Source of the DNA: Blastocatellia bacterium
GTDB lineage: Bacteria; Acidobacteriota; Blastocatellia; HR10; J050
Length of the DNA stretch: 64,000 bases
Assembly (NCBI GenBank): GCA_026985075.1
Contig: JALSQX010000001.1
Span: forward strand, 34,025-98,024
Direction: 5' to 3'
Part shown: piece by piece, positions 9,485 through 20,353 of the stretch
Position numbering within the stretch: position 1 is the stretch's first letter
How the letters are laid out: each line of letters starts with the position of its first letter
Notes under the pieces: generated by a model
What the model saw: only the letters and a program-made list of their open reading frames with translations
Databases searched by the model: none
What the model was told of the DNA's origin: nothing
Position numbers and translations under genes: made by a program

Positions 9485-9825
9485 GTGAGCCTCCCCGCGG
9501 TCCAGCCACGGGATTTCCAGGATGATCTCATCCGCCCTGGCTCGCCACCCTTGTGATGCCTCCCCGGCGTCAAACTGCAAGACTTCGTCATCGTCAGGCC
9601 CGGAGCTGGTCTCCAGGGTCTCTGACGCTCGGGAGCTACAGCCCGAGCGGTCTTTCGAAATACCCCGGAGCTGGTCTCCGGGGAGGGTGACTTCCTCCGC
9701 TACGCGAGCTCCCAACTGACGGCTCCCCGCGGTCCAGCCGCGGGGGCTTCTCCGGGGGAAGGAAGCCGTCATGGACTCGCCGTCAAGGTGAGCCTCCCCG
9801 CCGACCGGCGGCAGGGCTTCTGAGC
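9485..9825. repeat. cluster of at least five dispersed imperfect-palindrome elements
   Basis: cores at about 9491-9510, 9593-9628, 9663-9692, 9716-9755, 9786-9825; e.g. ccccggagctggtctccgggg, ctccccgcggtccagccgcggggg. Confidence 0.75.
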
Positions 9826-10052
9826 TTTCCCTCTCTCTGCTCACCTGGCTGAGATCTCGCTTCTCGGTCGCTCTTGAATCTCCGGCCAGGAGTTTGATAT
9901 AAAAAAAGGTTGTCAATAATGTTCTTTTCGGATAGTCTTAGTGGAAAACGGATGCGAACATGAAGAGGGGAGTGTTTCTTTACGGGAGGGAATTCGACAT
10001 GTTCTATGAGGCTTCGGCCACCCGACGGTGAGGCATCGGTGGGGATGAAAAG

Positions 10053-11021
10053 ATGAGTTTAGCCGGAATCTTACAGCGAAAAAGTCAGCGTGGAGAGAAG
10101 ATCTTCAGCGTGGAGATCAGCCCGCCGATGAACTATCCAGGATTGGTCAAAACCAGCGAGATGGTGGCCGCGCTCAGGGATCTGGATCTGGATAGTATTG
10201 CGCTGACCAACAACACCGGGGGGAGCTTCAAGCTCAATCCCTTAGCTGTGGTAGAGACGGTGCGGGCGGTATTGCGCAGCACTCCTATTATTGTCCACAT
10301 CACCTCGCGCGATGAAGGGTCGGTGCGCACCGTATATACCCACGTCGACAACATGGCTCTCAATGGCGTATCGGATGTGCTGGTCATTCGCGGCGATCCC
10401 AGTCCGACGAATTCCCGTCAAACGGACGCCTATAAGTTCACTACTGTGGAACTGGTCAAGCTGATGCATGAGTACAGCCAGCGGCAGCGCTACACGCTCG
10501 ACATCTTCGTCGCCGGGCATCCTGAGTGGCAGCCTCATACGCTGTCCAAGCATATGCTCTATCAGCGTCAGAAGATCGAGAATGGAGCCAGGGGCATTAT
10601 CGCCAATATCGTGACGGCTCCGGAGAACTATTTTCGATATGTGGATGCCGCTCGCGCGCATGAAATTATGGTCCCCATCGTTCCTTCGGTGATCCCGCTG
10701 ACCAGCGTGAAACGCTGTGAATTTCTGGAGCGGCGATTGCATATTCCCGTCCCCGCGGCGGTCAAGGAGAGACTCCGGGCCGCTCGCAACAAAGAGGAAG
10801 CCCGGCGCATCGGCGTGGACATCTCCGGCGACATCGCCGAGGCGCTCTTGCAGCGAGGCGCTCCGGGCGTGAATTTCAACGTCATCTTCCCCCAGGATGT
10901 GCGATCGGTCAAGGAACTCCTCCAACGCGTGCGGGGATATGCGACAATCTGGGAGAAGTATCAGATTGAAGATCCGGAGGAGATCGATTATTTCGAATGC
11001 TTGCGGGAAGGCTATTTCTGA
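10053..11021 (+). CDS. metF: methylenetetrahydrofolate reductase family protein
   Basis: KIFSVEISPPMNYPG..., VSDVLVIRGDPSP, GAPGVNFNVI. Confidence 0.85.
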   Translation: MSLAGILQRKSQRGEKIFSVEISPPMNYPGLVKTSEMVAALRDLDLDSIALTNNTGGSFKLNPLAVVETVRAVLRSTPIIVHITSRDEGSVRTVYTHVDNMALNGVSDVLVIRGDPSPTNSRQTDAYKFTTVELVKLMHEYSQRQRYTLDIFVAGHPEWQPHTLSKHMLYQRQKIENGARGIIANIVTAPENYFRYVDAARAHEIMVPIVPSVIPLTSVKRCEFLERRLHIPVPAAVKERLRAARNKEEARRIGVDISGDIAEALLQRGAPGVNFNVIFPQDVRSVKELLQRVRGYATIWEKYQIEDPEEIDYFECLREGYF

Positions 11022-11144
11022 GCCATCGGTCACGATCCACGATGAGCGCCGCGAGCTTGGAAGAGAGGGGATGAAAGAGGTTCGAGACGGCTCTCTGTCT
11101 TTCCCTCCCGAGGCTGGAAACAGACTGTTCATTCTGGATTGAGT

Positions 11145-13394
11145 ATGTCGGAGCGAGATGAGCGAACCCACTTGCCGGCCCCAGCCGATGCCGGCGCGAT
11201 AGATCGCCACATCGTCACCCGCGTGTATCCCATCGGATATGGCCACGAGCGCTATGGAACGGCGGTGGAACGGGACGTTCATCTGCTGGACTACTGGCGC
11301 ATCATCAAGAAGCGCAAGTGGGTTGTTCTCGGCGTCCTGATGATGGTGGTGACGGTGGTGGCCATCCGCATGTACCGGGCGCGCCCCATTTATCAAGCGT
11401 CGGGCAAAGTGATCATCAACCAGCAGACGCCGGTACCGCTGGCCAACAAGCAGGAAGCCCTCTCTTATTCCTCCAACGATACCCAGTATCTGCGCACGCA
11501 GATCAACGTCTTGCAGAGTCGCACGTTGGCTCGACGGGTGATTGAAGAACTCTCCCTGGACCGTCAGCCCGAGTTCGCCGGCTTCGCCCGGATTCGTGAT
11601 GCGGCGCTGCGGGATAAGTTGATGGTTGATCGCTTCCTGAGCGGTTTACGGGTCGAACTCATCCGCGACACGCGCATCGTCAAAGTGACCTATGAGTCGC
11701 CCGATCCCCAGTTGGCCGCTCAGATCGTCAATGCCCTGATGGATCAGCTCATCGAGTACACGCTGACGGCCCGGTTCGAATCGACCCGCCAGGCGCGAGA
11801 ATGGCTCAATAAGCGGCTCACCGAATTGCGAGAGAAGCTCGAGCAGTTACAGGAAGAATTAGTGCGCTATAGTCGAGAGCACGAGATCATTCAACTCGAT
11901 GAGAATCAGACGATCGCCATTGAGCGGTTGACCGATCTGAATCGACGATTGGTGGAAGCGGAGGCCGAGCGCATCCGCGCCGAGACGCTCTACCGGTTGA
12001 GTCGGGAGGCCGATGTCGATACATTGCCGCCGGTCCTGTCCAATCCCATTGTGCAAACACTGCGGCAGCGCTTGGCCGACGATCGGCGGCGGCTGGTGAA
12101 GCTCCAACAACAATACACCGATGAGTGGCCGGAGGTCAGATCGCTCAAAGAGCAGATCGCCGAAACCGAGCAGCAACTGGCCGAAATCAAGAAACAGATA
12201 CTGGCCAAGATCGAGGCCGATTATAAGGCGGCGCGTACGCGAGAGGAGAATCTGCGCGCCGAGCTGATGGCCCAGCGGGCCGAGACCTTGCGTCAGAACG
12301 AGCGAGCCATCAATCTGTCCATCAAGCAACAGCAGGTGGAAGCCAGCGCCCAACTCTATCGCAGCCTGCTGCAGAAGATGAACGATGTCGATCTCCTCTC
12401 CACGTTGACCACGACGAACATTCAGATTCTGGACCGCGCTCAGGTGCCGACGGCGCCAGCGCGGCCGCGCAAACTGTTCTACACGGGTATGAGCGGATTG
12501 GTCGGATTGCTGTTGGGGATTCTGCTGGCGCTGTTCATCGAGTACCTGGATAATACGGTGAAATCGACCGAGGACGTGGATCGGTTGCTGGGTCTCCCGT
12601 CGCTGGGCGTCGTGCCCGCTCTGGAGAGCTTGGAGCGAAAGAGGCGACTGGCGCTGCCGCGGTGGGGTCGAGAGCGCCGGACGACGAAGCCCATCCTCAT
12701 CCTCGACGAGCAGCATCGGTCGAGCTTTGCCGAAGCCTTCCGGTCCTTGCGGACCTCGGTGCTCCTGTCGCACGCCGAGCGCCCGCCGCGCACTATCCTG
12801 TTCACCAGCAGCAGTCCGGGCGAAGGGAAGACGACGACGGCCGTCAATACGGCGATCAGTTTGACGCAAACCGGTGCGCGCGTCATGCTCGTCGACGGCG
12901 ATCTTCGCAAGCCGGGATTGCATAAGATGCTCAACATCAGCAATCAACCCGGGCTGAGTACCTATTTGACGCGCGGGATCGCCATCGATTCGGTGATCGT
13001 TCAGAATCACATTGATAACCTCTGGGTCATTCCATCGGGACCGGTACCTCCCAATCCATCGGAGTTGCTCTCATCGCGAAAGATGCGCGAAGCCGTCAGG
13101 GCATTGAGCGAGCAATACGATTTCGTCATCCTGGACTCGCCGCCCGTCTCTACGCCCGACGCCTTGATTCTCTCCACCATGGTCGATGGGGTCATCCTGG
13201 TCATTCGGTGTGGCGAGACGCCGCGCGAACTGGTGCAACGCGCCAAGCAGTCGCTCCAGGACGTGAACGCGAAAATATTCGGCGTAGTGCTCAATCGGAT
13301 GGACGTCGGGCAAGACGGCTACTATTACTACTACTACCGATATTACTACGCCGATGAAGAGCCGCAAGACGAATCGCCGATGGTCGAGGGATGA
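11145..13394 (+). CDS. polysaccharide biosynthesis tyrosine autokinase (Wzz domain + BY-kinase)
   Basis: Wzz N-terminus, coiled coil, Walker A SSSPGEGKTTTAVNTA, LVDGDLRKPGLH, FVILDSPPV, Tyr-rich tail GYYYYYYRYYYADEE. Confidence 0.93.
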   Translation: MSERDERTHLPAPADAGAIDRHIVTRVYPIGYGHERYGTAVERDVHLLDYWRIIKKRKWVVLGVLMMVVTVVAIRMYRARPIYQASGKVIINQQTPVPLANKQEALSYSSNDTQYLRTQINVLQSRTLARRVIEELSLDRQPEFAGFARIRDAALRDKLMVDRFLSGLRVELIRDTRIVKVTYESPDPQLAAQIVNALMDQLIEYTLTARFESTRQAREWLNKRLTELREKLEQLQEELVRYSREHEIIQLDENQTIAIERLTDLNRRLVEAEAERIRAETLYRLSREADVDTLPPVLSNPIVQTLRQRLADDRRRLVKLQQQYTDEWPEVRSLKEQIAETEQQLAEIKKQILAKIEADYKAARTREENLRAELMAQRAETLRQNERAINLSIKQQQVEASAQLYRSLLQKMNDVDLLSTLTTTNIQILDRAQVPTAPARPRKLFYTGMSGLVGLLLGILLALFIEYLDNTVKSTEDVDRLLGLPSLGVVPALESLERKRRLALPRWGRERRTTKPILILDEQHRSSFAEAFRSLRTSVLLSHAERPPRTILFTSSSPGEGKTTTAVNTAISLTQTGARVMLVDGDLRKPGLHKMLNISNQPGLSTYLTRGIAIDSVIVQNHIDNLWVIPSGPVPPNPSELLSSRKMREAVRALSEQYDFVILDSPPVSTPDALILSTMVDGVILVIRCGETPRELVQRAKQSLQDVNAKIFGVVLNRMDVGQDGYYYYYYRYYYADEEPQDESPMVEG

Positions 13395-13425
13395 GGGCGT
13401 TCGCCAGGTCGACTGGCGGGACACG

Positions 13426-14196
13426 ATGATTGATATTCACTGTCACATTTTACCGGAACTCGATGATGGTGTTCGTACGCTGGACGAATCTCGGGCGTTA
13501 GGGGAACTCCTCATCGACCAGGGGGTGACGACTGTGGTCGCCACGCCTCATGTGTTCGATCTCCGCTACCCGACGCCATCCAGCGATGAGATCATGGGTC
13601 AATTGTCTCGCGTGAAGGAGGCGCTGGCTGGGCGAGTGAACATCGTGTGTGGAGCAGAAGTTCGTCTCGTCCCCGAGATCATGACGGTGCTGGATCGGAA
13701 AGAGATCTTCATCAATGGCGGACGGTACCTGTTGATCGAGTTCCCCGGTGGGCTCATTCCTCATGGGACGGAGAATCTGCTCTTCGAGTTGATGGCCGTG
13801 GGCGTTCGACCGATCATCGCCCATCCCGAACGGCATCGTCGTCTTCTGGCCGATCCAGATCGACTCGCCCGGTTGGTTCAGATGGGATGCTACGCGCAAT
13901 TGGATGCGCCATGTCTGCTGGAGAAGCGCGAGCAGCGGCGCATCGCCCTCGGGTGGATCCGGGCGGGATTGATTCACTGTGTCGCCTCCGATGCGCATCG
14001 ACCGCGTTGGCGACCGCCGAAGCTCATCACCGCCTATCAGGAGGTGGAGAAGACATGCGGCCTGGAGATCGCCCGGGCGTTGTTCATCGAGAACCCGCGA
14101 GCCATCATCCAGGACGAAGAACTTCCCTTCGCTCCCGCTGTGGAGCCGGCGCGGAAGCCCATCGGTGGATGGTGGCGACGATGGTGGTGGACATGA
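13426..14196 (+). CDS. CpsB/CapC-type (PHP) tyrosine-protein phosphatase
   Basis: MIDIHCHILPELDDGVRTLDESRALGELLIDQGVTTVVATPHV; PIIAHPERH; follows BY-kinase. Confidence 0.9.
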   Translation: MIDIHCHILPELDDGVRTLDESRALGELLIDQGVTTVVATPHVFDLRYPTPSSDEIMGQLSRVKEALAGRVNIVCGAEVRLVPEIMTVLDRKEIFINGGRYLLIEFPGGLIPHGTENLLFELMAVGVRPIIAHPERHRRLLADPDRLARLVQMGCYAQLDAPCLLEKREQRRIALGWIRAGLIHCVASDAHRPRWRPPKLITAYQEVEKTCGLEIARALFIENPRAIIQDEELPFAPAVEPARKPIGGWWRRWWWT

Positions 14197-14232
14197 CGTG
14201 AGCGCGCATCACGAAGTTGAGGAGGAGCATCC

Positions 14233-15558
14233 ATGTCTGAGATTTGTGTGATTGGAGTGGGACATGTTGGATTGGTCACAGCGGTCTGTTTGGCGAAACT
14301 GGGTCACTCGGTCATTGGCGTCGATAAGAATGCCGAGCGCATCGATCAGCTCAATCGCGGACAATGCCCGTTCTACGAGCCGGGACTGGACGAACTCCTC
14401 GACGAAGGCCTCCGGCAGGGACGACTCGCGTTCTCCACTCGGTTGAGCGATGGCATTGTGGGGAGCGAGATCATTTTCATTTGCGTGGGGACGCCAGCGG
14501 TGGCCGATGGTCGCGCGGATATGTCGCAGGTGGAAGAAGTCGCCCGCGCCGTCGCCCAGCACATGACCGGCTATAAACTGATTGTAGAGAAGAGCACCGT
14601 GCCGGTCAAAACCTCGCAATGGATCAAACGAACCATCGGATTATTGAATCGACGGGGCGTGGCATTCGATGTGGCCAGTAATCCCGAATTCCTGCGCGAG
14701 GGATCGGCCATTCACGACTTCATGCATCCGGATCGCATCGTCATCGGCGTGGAATCCGAGCGGGCGAAAGCATTGATGCTCAGGCTCTATGAGGGCTTCG
14801 ATTGTCCCATTTTGGTCACCGACATCAGCACGGCCGAGATCATCAAGCATGCCTCCAATTCGTTCCTCGCCATGAAGATCTCTTACATCAACATGATTGC
14901 CGATCTCTGCGAGCGGGCGGGAGCCGATGTGCGCATGGTCGCCGAAGGCATGGGATATGACGCGCGGATTGGACGGGCGTTTCTGGATGCCGGCGTCGGA
15001 TATGGCGGGAGTTGCTTTCCCAAGGACGTGAAAGCCTTCGCCGCGCTGGCCGAAGAACTGGGCGTGAACTTCGGATTGCTCAGAGAAGTCGATCGTATCA
15101 ACGAGGCGCGCATCGAGCGCCTGATGGCCAAGTTGCGGGAAGCGCTCTGGGTATTGAATGGGAAGCAAATCGGCGTTCTCGGGCTCGCGTTCAAGCCCGA
15201 CACGGATGACATTCGTGAGGCGCCCAGCGCGCGATTGATCGACCGGTTGCTCAGGGAGACGGATATGCGGTTGAAACTCTACGATGTGAAGGCGATGTCG
15301 GCGATGCGAGAACTCTATCCGCCGGACGAGCGCCTCGCTTACGTCGACTCGCCGTATGAAGCGGCCCGGGATGCCGAAGCCATCGTCATTTTGACCGAGT
15401 GGGACGAATTCAAGAAGCTCGATTTGATGAAACTCAAGGGCGTGATGCGGACGCCGATCATCGTGGATGGACGGAACATCTTCGAGCCCGATCACATGCA
15501 GGAGTTGGGATTCGAATATTACTGCATGGGGCGGAAGAATATCAGAAATCATTTTTGA
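14233..15558 (+). CDS. UDP-glucose 6-dehydrogenase family protein
   Basis: ICVIGVGHVGLVTAVCLAKLGHSVIGVD; GVGYGGSCFPKDVKAF. Confidence 0.93.
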   Translation: MSEICVIGVGHVGLVTAVCLAKLGHSVIGVDKNAERIDQLNRGQCPFYEPGLDELLDEGLRQGRLAFSTRLSDGIVGSEIIFICVGTPAVADGRADMSQVEEVARAVAQHMTGYKLIVEKSTVPVKTSQWIKRTIGLLNRRGVAFDVASNPEFLREGSAIHDFMHPDRIVIGVESERAKALMLRLYEGFDCPILVTDISTAEIIKHASNSFLAMKISYINMIADLCERAGADVRMVAEGMGYDARIGRAFLDAGVGYGGSCFPKDVKAFAALAEELGVNFGLLREVDRINEARIERLMAKLREALWVLNGKQIGVLGLAFKPDTDDIREAPSARLIDRLLRETDMRLKLYDVKAMSAMRELYPPDERLAYVDSPYEAARDAEAIVILTEWDEFKKLDLMKLKGVMRTPIIVDGRNIFEPDHMQELGFEYYCMGRKNIRNHF

Positions 15559-15654
15559 GGGGTTGATCGCAAACGGGATGGCTCGACTCTCGGACGCCAG
15601 AGGTGAGAGCCTCCAGATGGCGCATCCGACGTTTGACATCCGGAGATAGCCTGT

Positions 15655-16617
15655 ATGGCCACCGTACTCATCACCGGCGGAGCCGGATTTTTAGGATCAC
15701 ACCTCTGCGATCGATTCTTGGCCGAAGGGTGGGAGGTCATCGCCATGGATAGTTTTCTCACCGGGACGCCGGACAATCTCGCTCACCTGTTCGGCCAATC
15801 GCGGTTTCGATTCATCAAATACGATGTGACCCAGTATATTTTCGTCCCGGGCTCCATCGATCTCGTCCTCCACTTCGCCTGTCCGGCCAGTCCGGTCGAT
15901 TATTTGCGATACAAGATTCACACCATGAAGGTTGATTCGTTGGGGACGCTTCATACGCTGGGGTTGGCCAAAGCGAAGGGCGCGCGTTATCTCCTCGCCT
16001 CCACGTCGGAGATTTACGGAGATCCGGAAGTCCACCCGCAGCCGGAAACATACTGGGGACACGTCAACCCCATCGGTCCGCGCTCGGTGTACGATGAGGC
16101 CAAGCGATTCTCCGAAGCGTTGAGCATGGCCTACTATCATACCCATGGCGTGGATGTGCGCATCGCCCGCATCTTCAATGTCTATGGCGAGCGGATGCGC
16201 ATGAACGATGGTCGGGCCATTCCCACATTCATCGTTCAGGCGCTTCGCCGAGAGCCCATCACCGTCTATGGTGATGGGACGCAAACGCGGAGCTTCTGCG
16301 AGGTGAGTGATCTGGTCGATGGCGTCTATCGACTGGCCACGCGACCCGATCTGGCCGGGGAAGTCGTCAACCTGGGGAATCCGGAAGAATACGCCATCAT
16401 CGAGTTAGCTCAGACGGTGAAAGAACTCACCGGCTCATCATCGGAAATCGTATTCAAGCCGTTGCCCGCCGATGATCCCAAGAGGCGGCGACCGGATATC
16501 ACCAAGGCCAAGCGATTGCTCGGATGGCAACCCCTGGTCGGCCTCCGGGAAGGCTTGGAGCGCACTATCGCTTATTTTCGACGGAAGTTACAGGAGATCG
16601 GAGAGGCATATGAATGA
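15655..16617 (+). CDS. UDP-glucuronate decarboxylase-like SDR
   Basis: [59 protein letters not shown]. Confidence 0.9.
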   Translation: MATVLITGGAGFLGSHLCDRFLAEGWEVIAMDSFLTGTPDNLAHLFGQSRFRFIKYDVTQYIFVPGSIDLVLHFACPASPVDYLRYKIHTMKVDSLGTLHTLGLAKAKGARYLLASTSEIYGDPEVHPQPETYWGHVNPIGPRSVYDEAKRFSEALSMAYYHTHGVDVRIARIFNVYGERMRMNDGRAIPTFIVQALRREPITVYGDGTQTRSFCEVSDLVDGVYRLATRPDLAGEVVNLGNPEEYAIIELAQTVKELTGSSSEIVFKPLPADDPKRRRPDITKAKRLLGWQPLVGLREGLERTIAYFRRKLQEIGEAYE

Positions 16618-17872
16618 GGTCGCTGTCATGGGACTGGGATATGTGGGCCTTCCGCTGGCGTTAGCGTTTGCCGAGCGGGGGCTGAGGACCTACGGGATCG
16701 ATGTCGATGCCCGGCGCGTGGAGCTCCTCCGGGCGGGGACATCGTACATTGGCGATGTGACCGATGAGCAAGTGCGGCGCGCTCGGGCCCGGTTCACTCC
16801 CACGACCGAGACGGCAGTGCTCGACCGCGCCGAGGCCGTGATCATCTGCGTCCCCACGCCGCTGCGCAAGACCCGAGATCCGGATATCTCCTACATCATC
16901 GCGGCCGCCGAAGAAGTGGCGCGCCACATTCACCGGGGCATGCTCATCATCTTGGAGAGCACGACGTATCCGGGGACGACCGAAGAGGTCCTCAAACCCA
17001 TTCTCGAAGGGAGCGGCTTGAAAGTCGGTCGAGACATCTTTCTCGCTTTTTCGCCCGAGCGGATCGATCCCGGCAATAAACGATATACGATTCGGAATAC
17101 GCCCAAGGTCGTCGGGGGCGTCACGCCCGCTTGCACCAAGCGCGCCGTGGAACTCTATCGGCGCATCATCGAGCGCGTCATTCCCGTATCTTCGGCCAAG
17201 ACGGCGGAGTTGGTGAAACTCCTGGAAAACACGTTCCGGGTGATCAACATCGGGTTGGTCAATGAGATGACCATGCTCTGTCGGCGCATGGGGGTCGATG
17301 TCTGGGAAGTGGTGGACGCGGCGGCGACCAAGCCATTCGGATTCATGCCGTTTTATCCCGGCCCGGGGATTGGCGGCCATTGCATCCCCGTCGATCCGCT
17401 CTATCTCTCCTGGAAAGCCAAACTGTTCAACTTCACCACGCGATTCATCGAGTTGGCCGACGAGATCAATCGTCGCATGCCCGAGTATGTGGTCGGCTTG
17501 GTCGCCGACGCGCTCAACGATCACGGCAAGCCGATTCGAGGATCTCATATCCTCCTGCTGGGCGTGGCCTACAAGAAGGATGTGGCTGATACCCGGGAAT
17601 CCCCGGCTCTGGAGGTTTTAGAGTTACTGTTGCGGCGAGGGGCTCATGTTCTCTATAATGATCCATTTGTACCTGAATTGGTGAGCAATGGACGACGATG
17701 GTGCTCATCCGAATTGAATGAACCGTTATTCGAGGAGGTCGATTGTAGCGTGATCTTGACCGATCACAGCCTCTACGATTGGCCGTGGATTGTGAACTGT
17801 TCGAAACTGGTGGTGGATACGCGGAACGCCACGAGGGGCTTAACCGCACGAGGAAAAATTTATCGCTTATGA
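16610..17872 (+). CDS. nucleotide-sugar dehydrogenase (UDP-N-acetyl-D-mannosaminuronate dehydrogenase / WecC-like)
   Basis: [39 protein letters not shown]; start overlaps previous gene. Confidence 0.9.
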   Translation: MNEVAVMGLGYVGLPLALAFAERGLRTYGIDVDARRVELLRAGTSYIGDVTDEQVRRARARFTPTTETAVLDRAEAVIICVPTPLRKTRDPDISYIIAAAEEVARHIHRGMLIILESTTYPGTTEEVLKPILEGSGLKVGRDIFLAFSPERIDPGNKRYTIRNTPKVVGGVTPACTKRAVELYRRIIERVIPVSSAKTAELVKLLENTFRVINIGLVNEMTMLCRRMGVDVWEVVDAAATKPFGFMPFYPGPGIGGHCIPVDPLYLSWKAKLFNFTTRFIELADEINRRMPEYVVGLVADALNDHGKPIRGSHILLLGVAYKKDVADTRESPALEVLELLLRRGAHVLYNDPFVPELVSNGRRWCSSELNEPLFEEVDCSVILTDHSLYDWPWIVNCSKLVVDTRNATRGLTARGKIYRL

Positions 17873-18405
17873 CTGAGGTGGTCAAACTTGACGATTTGGA
17901 GTTCAGCCGACAAGAGTTGTGGTATGCCATTCATACCAAGCCTCGTCAGGAGGATTTCGCCGAGGCCAACTTGCGCAATCTGGGGTTGCCGACCTTCAAT
18001 CCCAAGTTGAAGGAGAAAAAGCTCATTCGAGGCGTTCGGCAGGACGTGATAAAACCACTGTTTCCCAGTTACATCTTCTGCAAGTTTCGCTGCCGGGATT
18101 TTCTCCGGGCGGTCAAATATGCGCGCGGCGTTCGCGATATCGTTCGCGCCGGCGATATTCCCATCCCGGTGGGCGAGGAGATCATCGCCGTCATCCGTCA
18201 GCGCATGAAGGGTGGGTATGTGGTTATCGAACCGCCCAAATTCAACCCCGGCGATAAGGTGGTGGTCGAGGATGGACCCTTGCGGGGATTCGTCGGCATC
18301 TTCGAGCGAGAGACCAAAGATTCGGAGCGTGTCGTCATCCTGTTGAACACGATCAAATATCAAGCGCGGGTGGTGATGGAGCGAGAGCATTTGAAGAAGA
18401 TCTGA
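17869..18405 (+). CDS. NusG-like transcription antitermination protein (UpxY/RfaH-type)
   Basis: LWYAIHTKPRQEDFAEANLRNLGL...PLFPSYIFCKF...FNPGDKVVVEDGPLRGFVGIFER KOW; ATGA overlap with upstream gene. Confidence 0.88.
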   Translation: MTEVVKLDDLEFSRQELWYAIHTKPRQEDFAEANLRNLGLPTFNPKLKEKKLIRGVRQDVIKPLFPSYIFCKFRCRDFLRAVKYARGVRDIVRAGDIPIPVGEEIIAVIRQRMKGGYVVIEPPKFNPGDKVVVEDGPLRGFVGIFERETKDSERVVILLNTIKYQARVVMEREHLKKI

Positions 18406-18456
18406 TCGAAGAGAGCCCATCTTCATCCTCGGCGAGCCGACCATGGAGAAGACATT

Positions 18457-19416
18457 ATGGCTACGTACCTGGTGACCGGGGGAGCGGGATTCATCGGATC
18501 GCACCTGGTCGAAGCCTTGGTGAATCGGGGAGAGCGCGTTCGCGTCTTGGATAATCTGAGCGAGGGGAAGATGGAGAATGTGGCCTCGGTGATCGATCGC
18601 ATCGAGTTCATGCGGGCCGATGTTCGTGATCCCGAGGCGGTGCGAGCGGCCGTCGAAGGCGTGGATTACGTCCTGCATCAGGCGGCACTGCGCTCGGTGC
18701 CTCGCTCGGTGGACGATCCGCTGTCCACCAACGACGTGAACATCACCGGGACGTTGCACCTGTTACGAGCCGCTCATCAGGCCGGTGTGAAGCGAGTGGT
18801 CTGTGCATCATCTTCATCAGTGTATGGTGGGAGCGGCGAAGCGCAGCAGTCCGAATCGCAGTTGCCCGCCCCTCTCTCTCCCTATGCGGTATCCAAGATC
18901 GCCGATGAATATTACTGCGCCGTGTTCACCAGAACGTATGGATTGGAGACGGTGAGTCTGCGGTACTTCAACGTGTTCGGTCCACGCCAGGACCCGGCAT
19001 CTGAGTATGCGGCGGTCATTCCCCGCTTCATCCTCGCCGCTCTGAACGATGAGCCGCTGGAGATCCACGGGGATGGATTGCAGTCGCGGGATTTCACCTA
19101 CGTAGATAATGTCGTCGAGTTCAATCTCCTGGCAGCGACGGCGCCCGATATTGCCGGCGAGGTGTTCAATGTCGGGTGTGGCCAGAGCTATCAGGTGCTC
19201 GAGATTAAGACCTATCTGGAGAAGATCCTGGGGAGATCATTGAAGTTCTATCATGCGCCGCCGCGAAAAGGCGACGCGCGATATACGTGCGCCGATATGA
19301 GCAAGGCCCGGCGGCTGCTGGGATACGAGCCGAAGATTCCGTTCGAAGATGGGTTGCGCCGAACGCTGGCTTATTTCCAACAAGAGATGCGTCGAGGGAC
19401 GGGTTCGACATCATGA
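18457..19416 (+). CDS. NAD-dependent epimerase (UDP-hexose 4-epimerase-like, WbpP/Gne type)
   Basis: YLVTGGAGFIGSHLVEALVNRGERVRVLDNLSEG; YAVSKIADEYYC. Confidence 0.88.
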   Translation: MATYLVTGGAGFIGSHLVEALVNRGERVRVLDNLSEGKMENVASVIDRIEFMRADVRDPEAVRAAVEGVDYVLHQAALRSVPRSVDDPLSTNDVNITGTLHLLRAAHQAGVKRVVCASSSSVYGGSGEAQQSESQLPAPLSPYAVSKIADEYYCAVFTRTYGLETVSLRYFNVFGPRQDPASEYAAVIPRFILAALNDEPLEIHGDGLQSRDFTYVDNVVEFNLLAATAPDIAGEVFNVGCGQSYQVLEIKTYLEKILGRSLKFYHAPPRKGDARYTCADMSKARRLLGYEPKIPFEDGLRRTLAYFQQEMRRGTGSTS

Positions 19417-20279
19417 TCGATCTTCACACCCACACGAGCATTTCCGATGGAACGCTTTCGCCGACCGAACTGGTTCGCGCCGCCAAGGAGAAGCATCTGG
19501 AGGCGGTGGCCGTGACCGATCATGATATTGTCGATGGACTGCCCGAAGCGCTGGCCGCCGGGCGAGAGGTCGGTCTTCTGGTCATTCCCGGCGTCGAAAT
19601 CAGCGCCGACAGCCGGGCCGGGTCAATGCACATATTGGGGTATTTCGTGGATTATCGCGACGTCTCATTCCGGCGCGCCCTTCAGGAATTGCGCCAGTAT
19701 CGGAATGAGCGCAATCCCAAGATCGTCGCTAAACTCAATCAACTGGGCCTGGCCCTCACCTACGAGGAAGTCAAAGCCAAAGCCGGTCGCGGAGCCGTAG
19801 GGCGTCCCCATTTCGCTCAAGTGCTCGTCGAGAAAGGATACGTGCGATCGACGCAGGAGGCGTTCGATAAATACCTCAAGGCGGGCGCGCCCGCCTATGT
19901 GGATAAAAAGCGCTTGGCGCCCGCCGAAGCCATCGATCTCATCCATCGAGCCGGCGGGCTCGCCGTGATGGCCCATCCGGTTCGGTTGAACGTGCGCGAC
20001 GAGCGCGATCTGGAGGCGCTCATCCGCGACGTCATTGATTGTGGCGTCGATGGGATTGAGGCCTACTATAGCGATCACAGTCGTGAGTTGACGCGCTGGT
20101 TGCTCGACATGGCGCGACGGTTCGATCTGCTCGTGTTTGGAGGGAGTGACTTTCATGGCGACCATAAGCCTCATATCGATCTCGGCGTGGGCCGAGGCGA
20201 TCTGGCCGTTCCCGTCGAGTTATTGAAGCCCATCGAACGGCGTTTCGGCAGGAGCCTCAGCGATGTCGATGGCTGGTGA
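19413..20279 (+). CDS. PHP-domain phosphoesterase (nucleoside 3',5'-bisphosphate phosphatase / TrpH-like)
   Basis: IDLHTHTSISDGTLSPTELVRAA...VTDHD...GVEIS; ATGA overlap. Confidence 0.85.
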   Translation: MIDLHTHTSISDGTLSPTELVRAAKEKHLEAVAVTDHDIVDGLPEALAAGREVGLLVIPGVEISADSRAGSMHILGYFVDYRDVSFRRALQELRQYRNERNPKIVAKLNQLGLALTYEEVKAKAGRGAVGRPHFAQVLVEKGYVRSTQEAFDKYLKAGAPAYVDKKRLAPAEAIDLIHRAGGLAVMAHPVRLNVRDERDLEALIRDVIDCGVDGIEAYYSDHSRELTRWLLDMARRFDLLVFGGSDFHGDHKPHIDLGVGRGDLAVPVELLKPIERRFGRSLSDVDGW

Positions 20280-20353
20280 GCGATTGAAAGCTCGCCGGGA
20301 ACAGGTCGCCGCTCGATTCAGCAGGTCGAGGACATCAGAACGATGCATGGAGG

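Noticed and set aside
9485-9825. Clustered palindromes considered as CRISPR array
   Set aside because: Spacing irregular, orientation mixed, and repeats diverged; fits dispersed hairpin family
10242-11396. 384-aa minus-strand ORF
   Set aside because: Fully antisense to metF and the BY-kinase start; no family features, GC-rich shadow ORF
11859-13010. 383-aa minus-strand ORF
   Set aside because: Antisense to the BY-kinase coding frame
14641-15639. 332-aa minus-strand ORF
   Set aside because: Antisense to UGD
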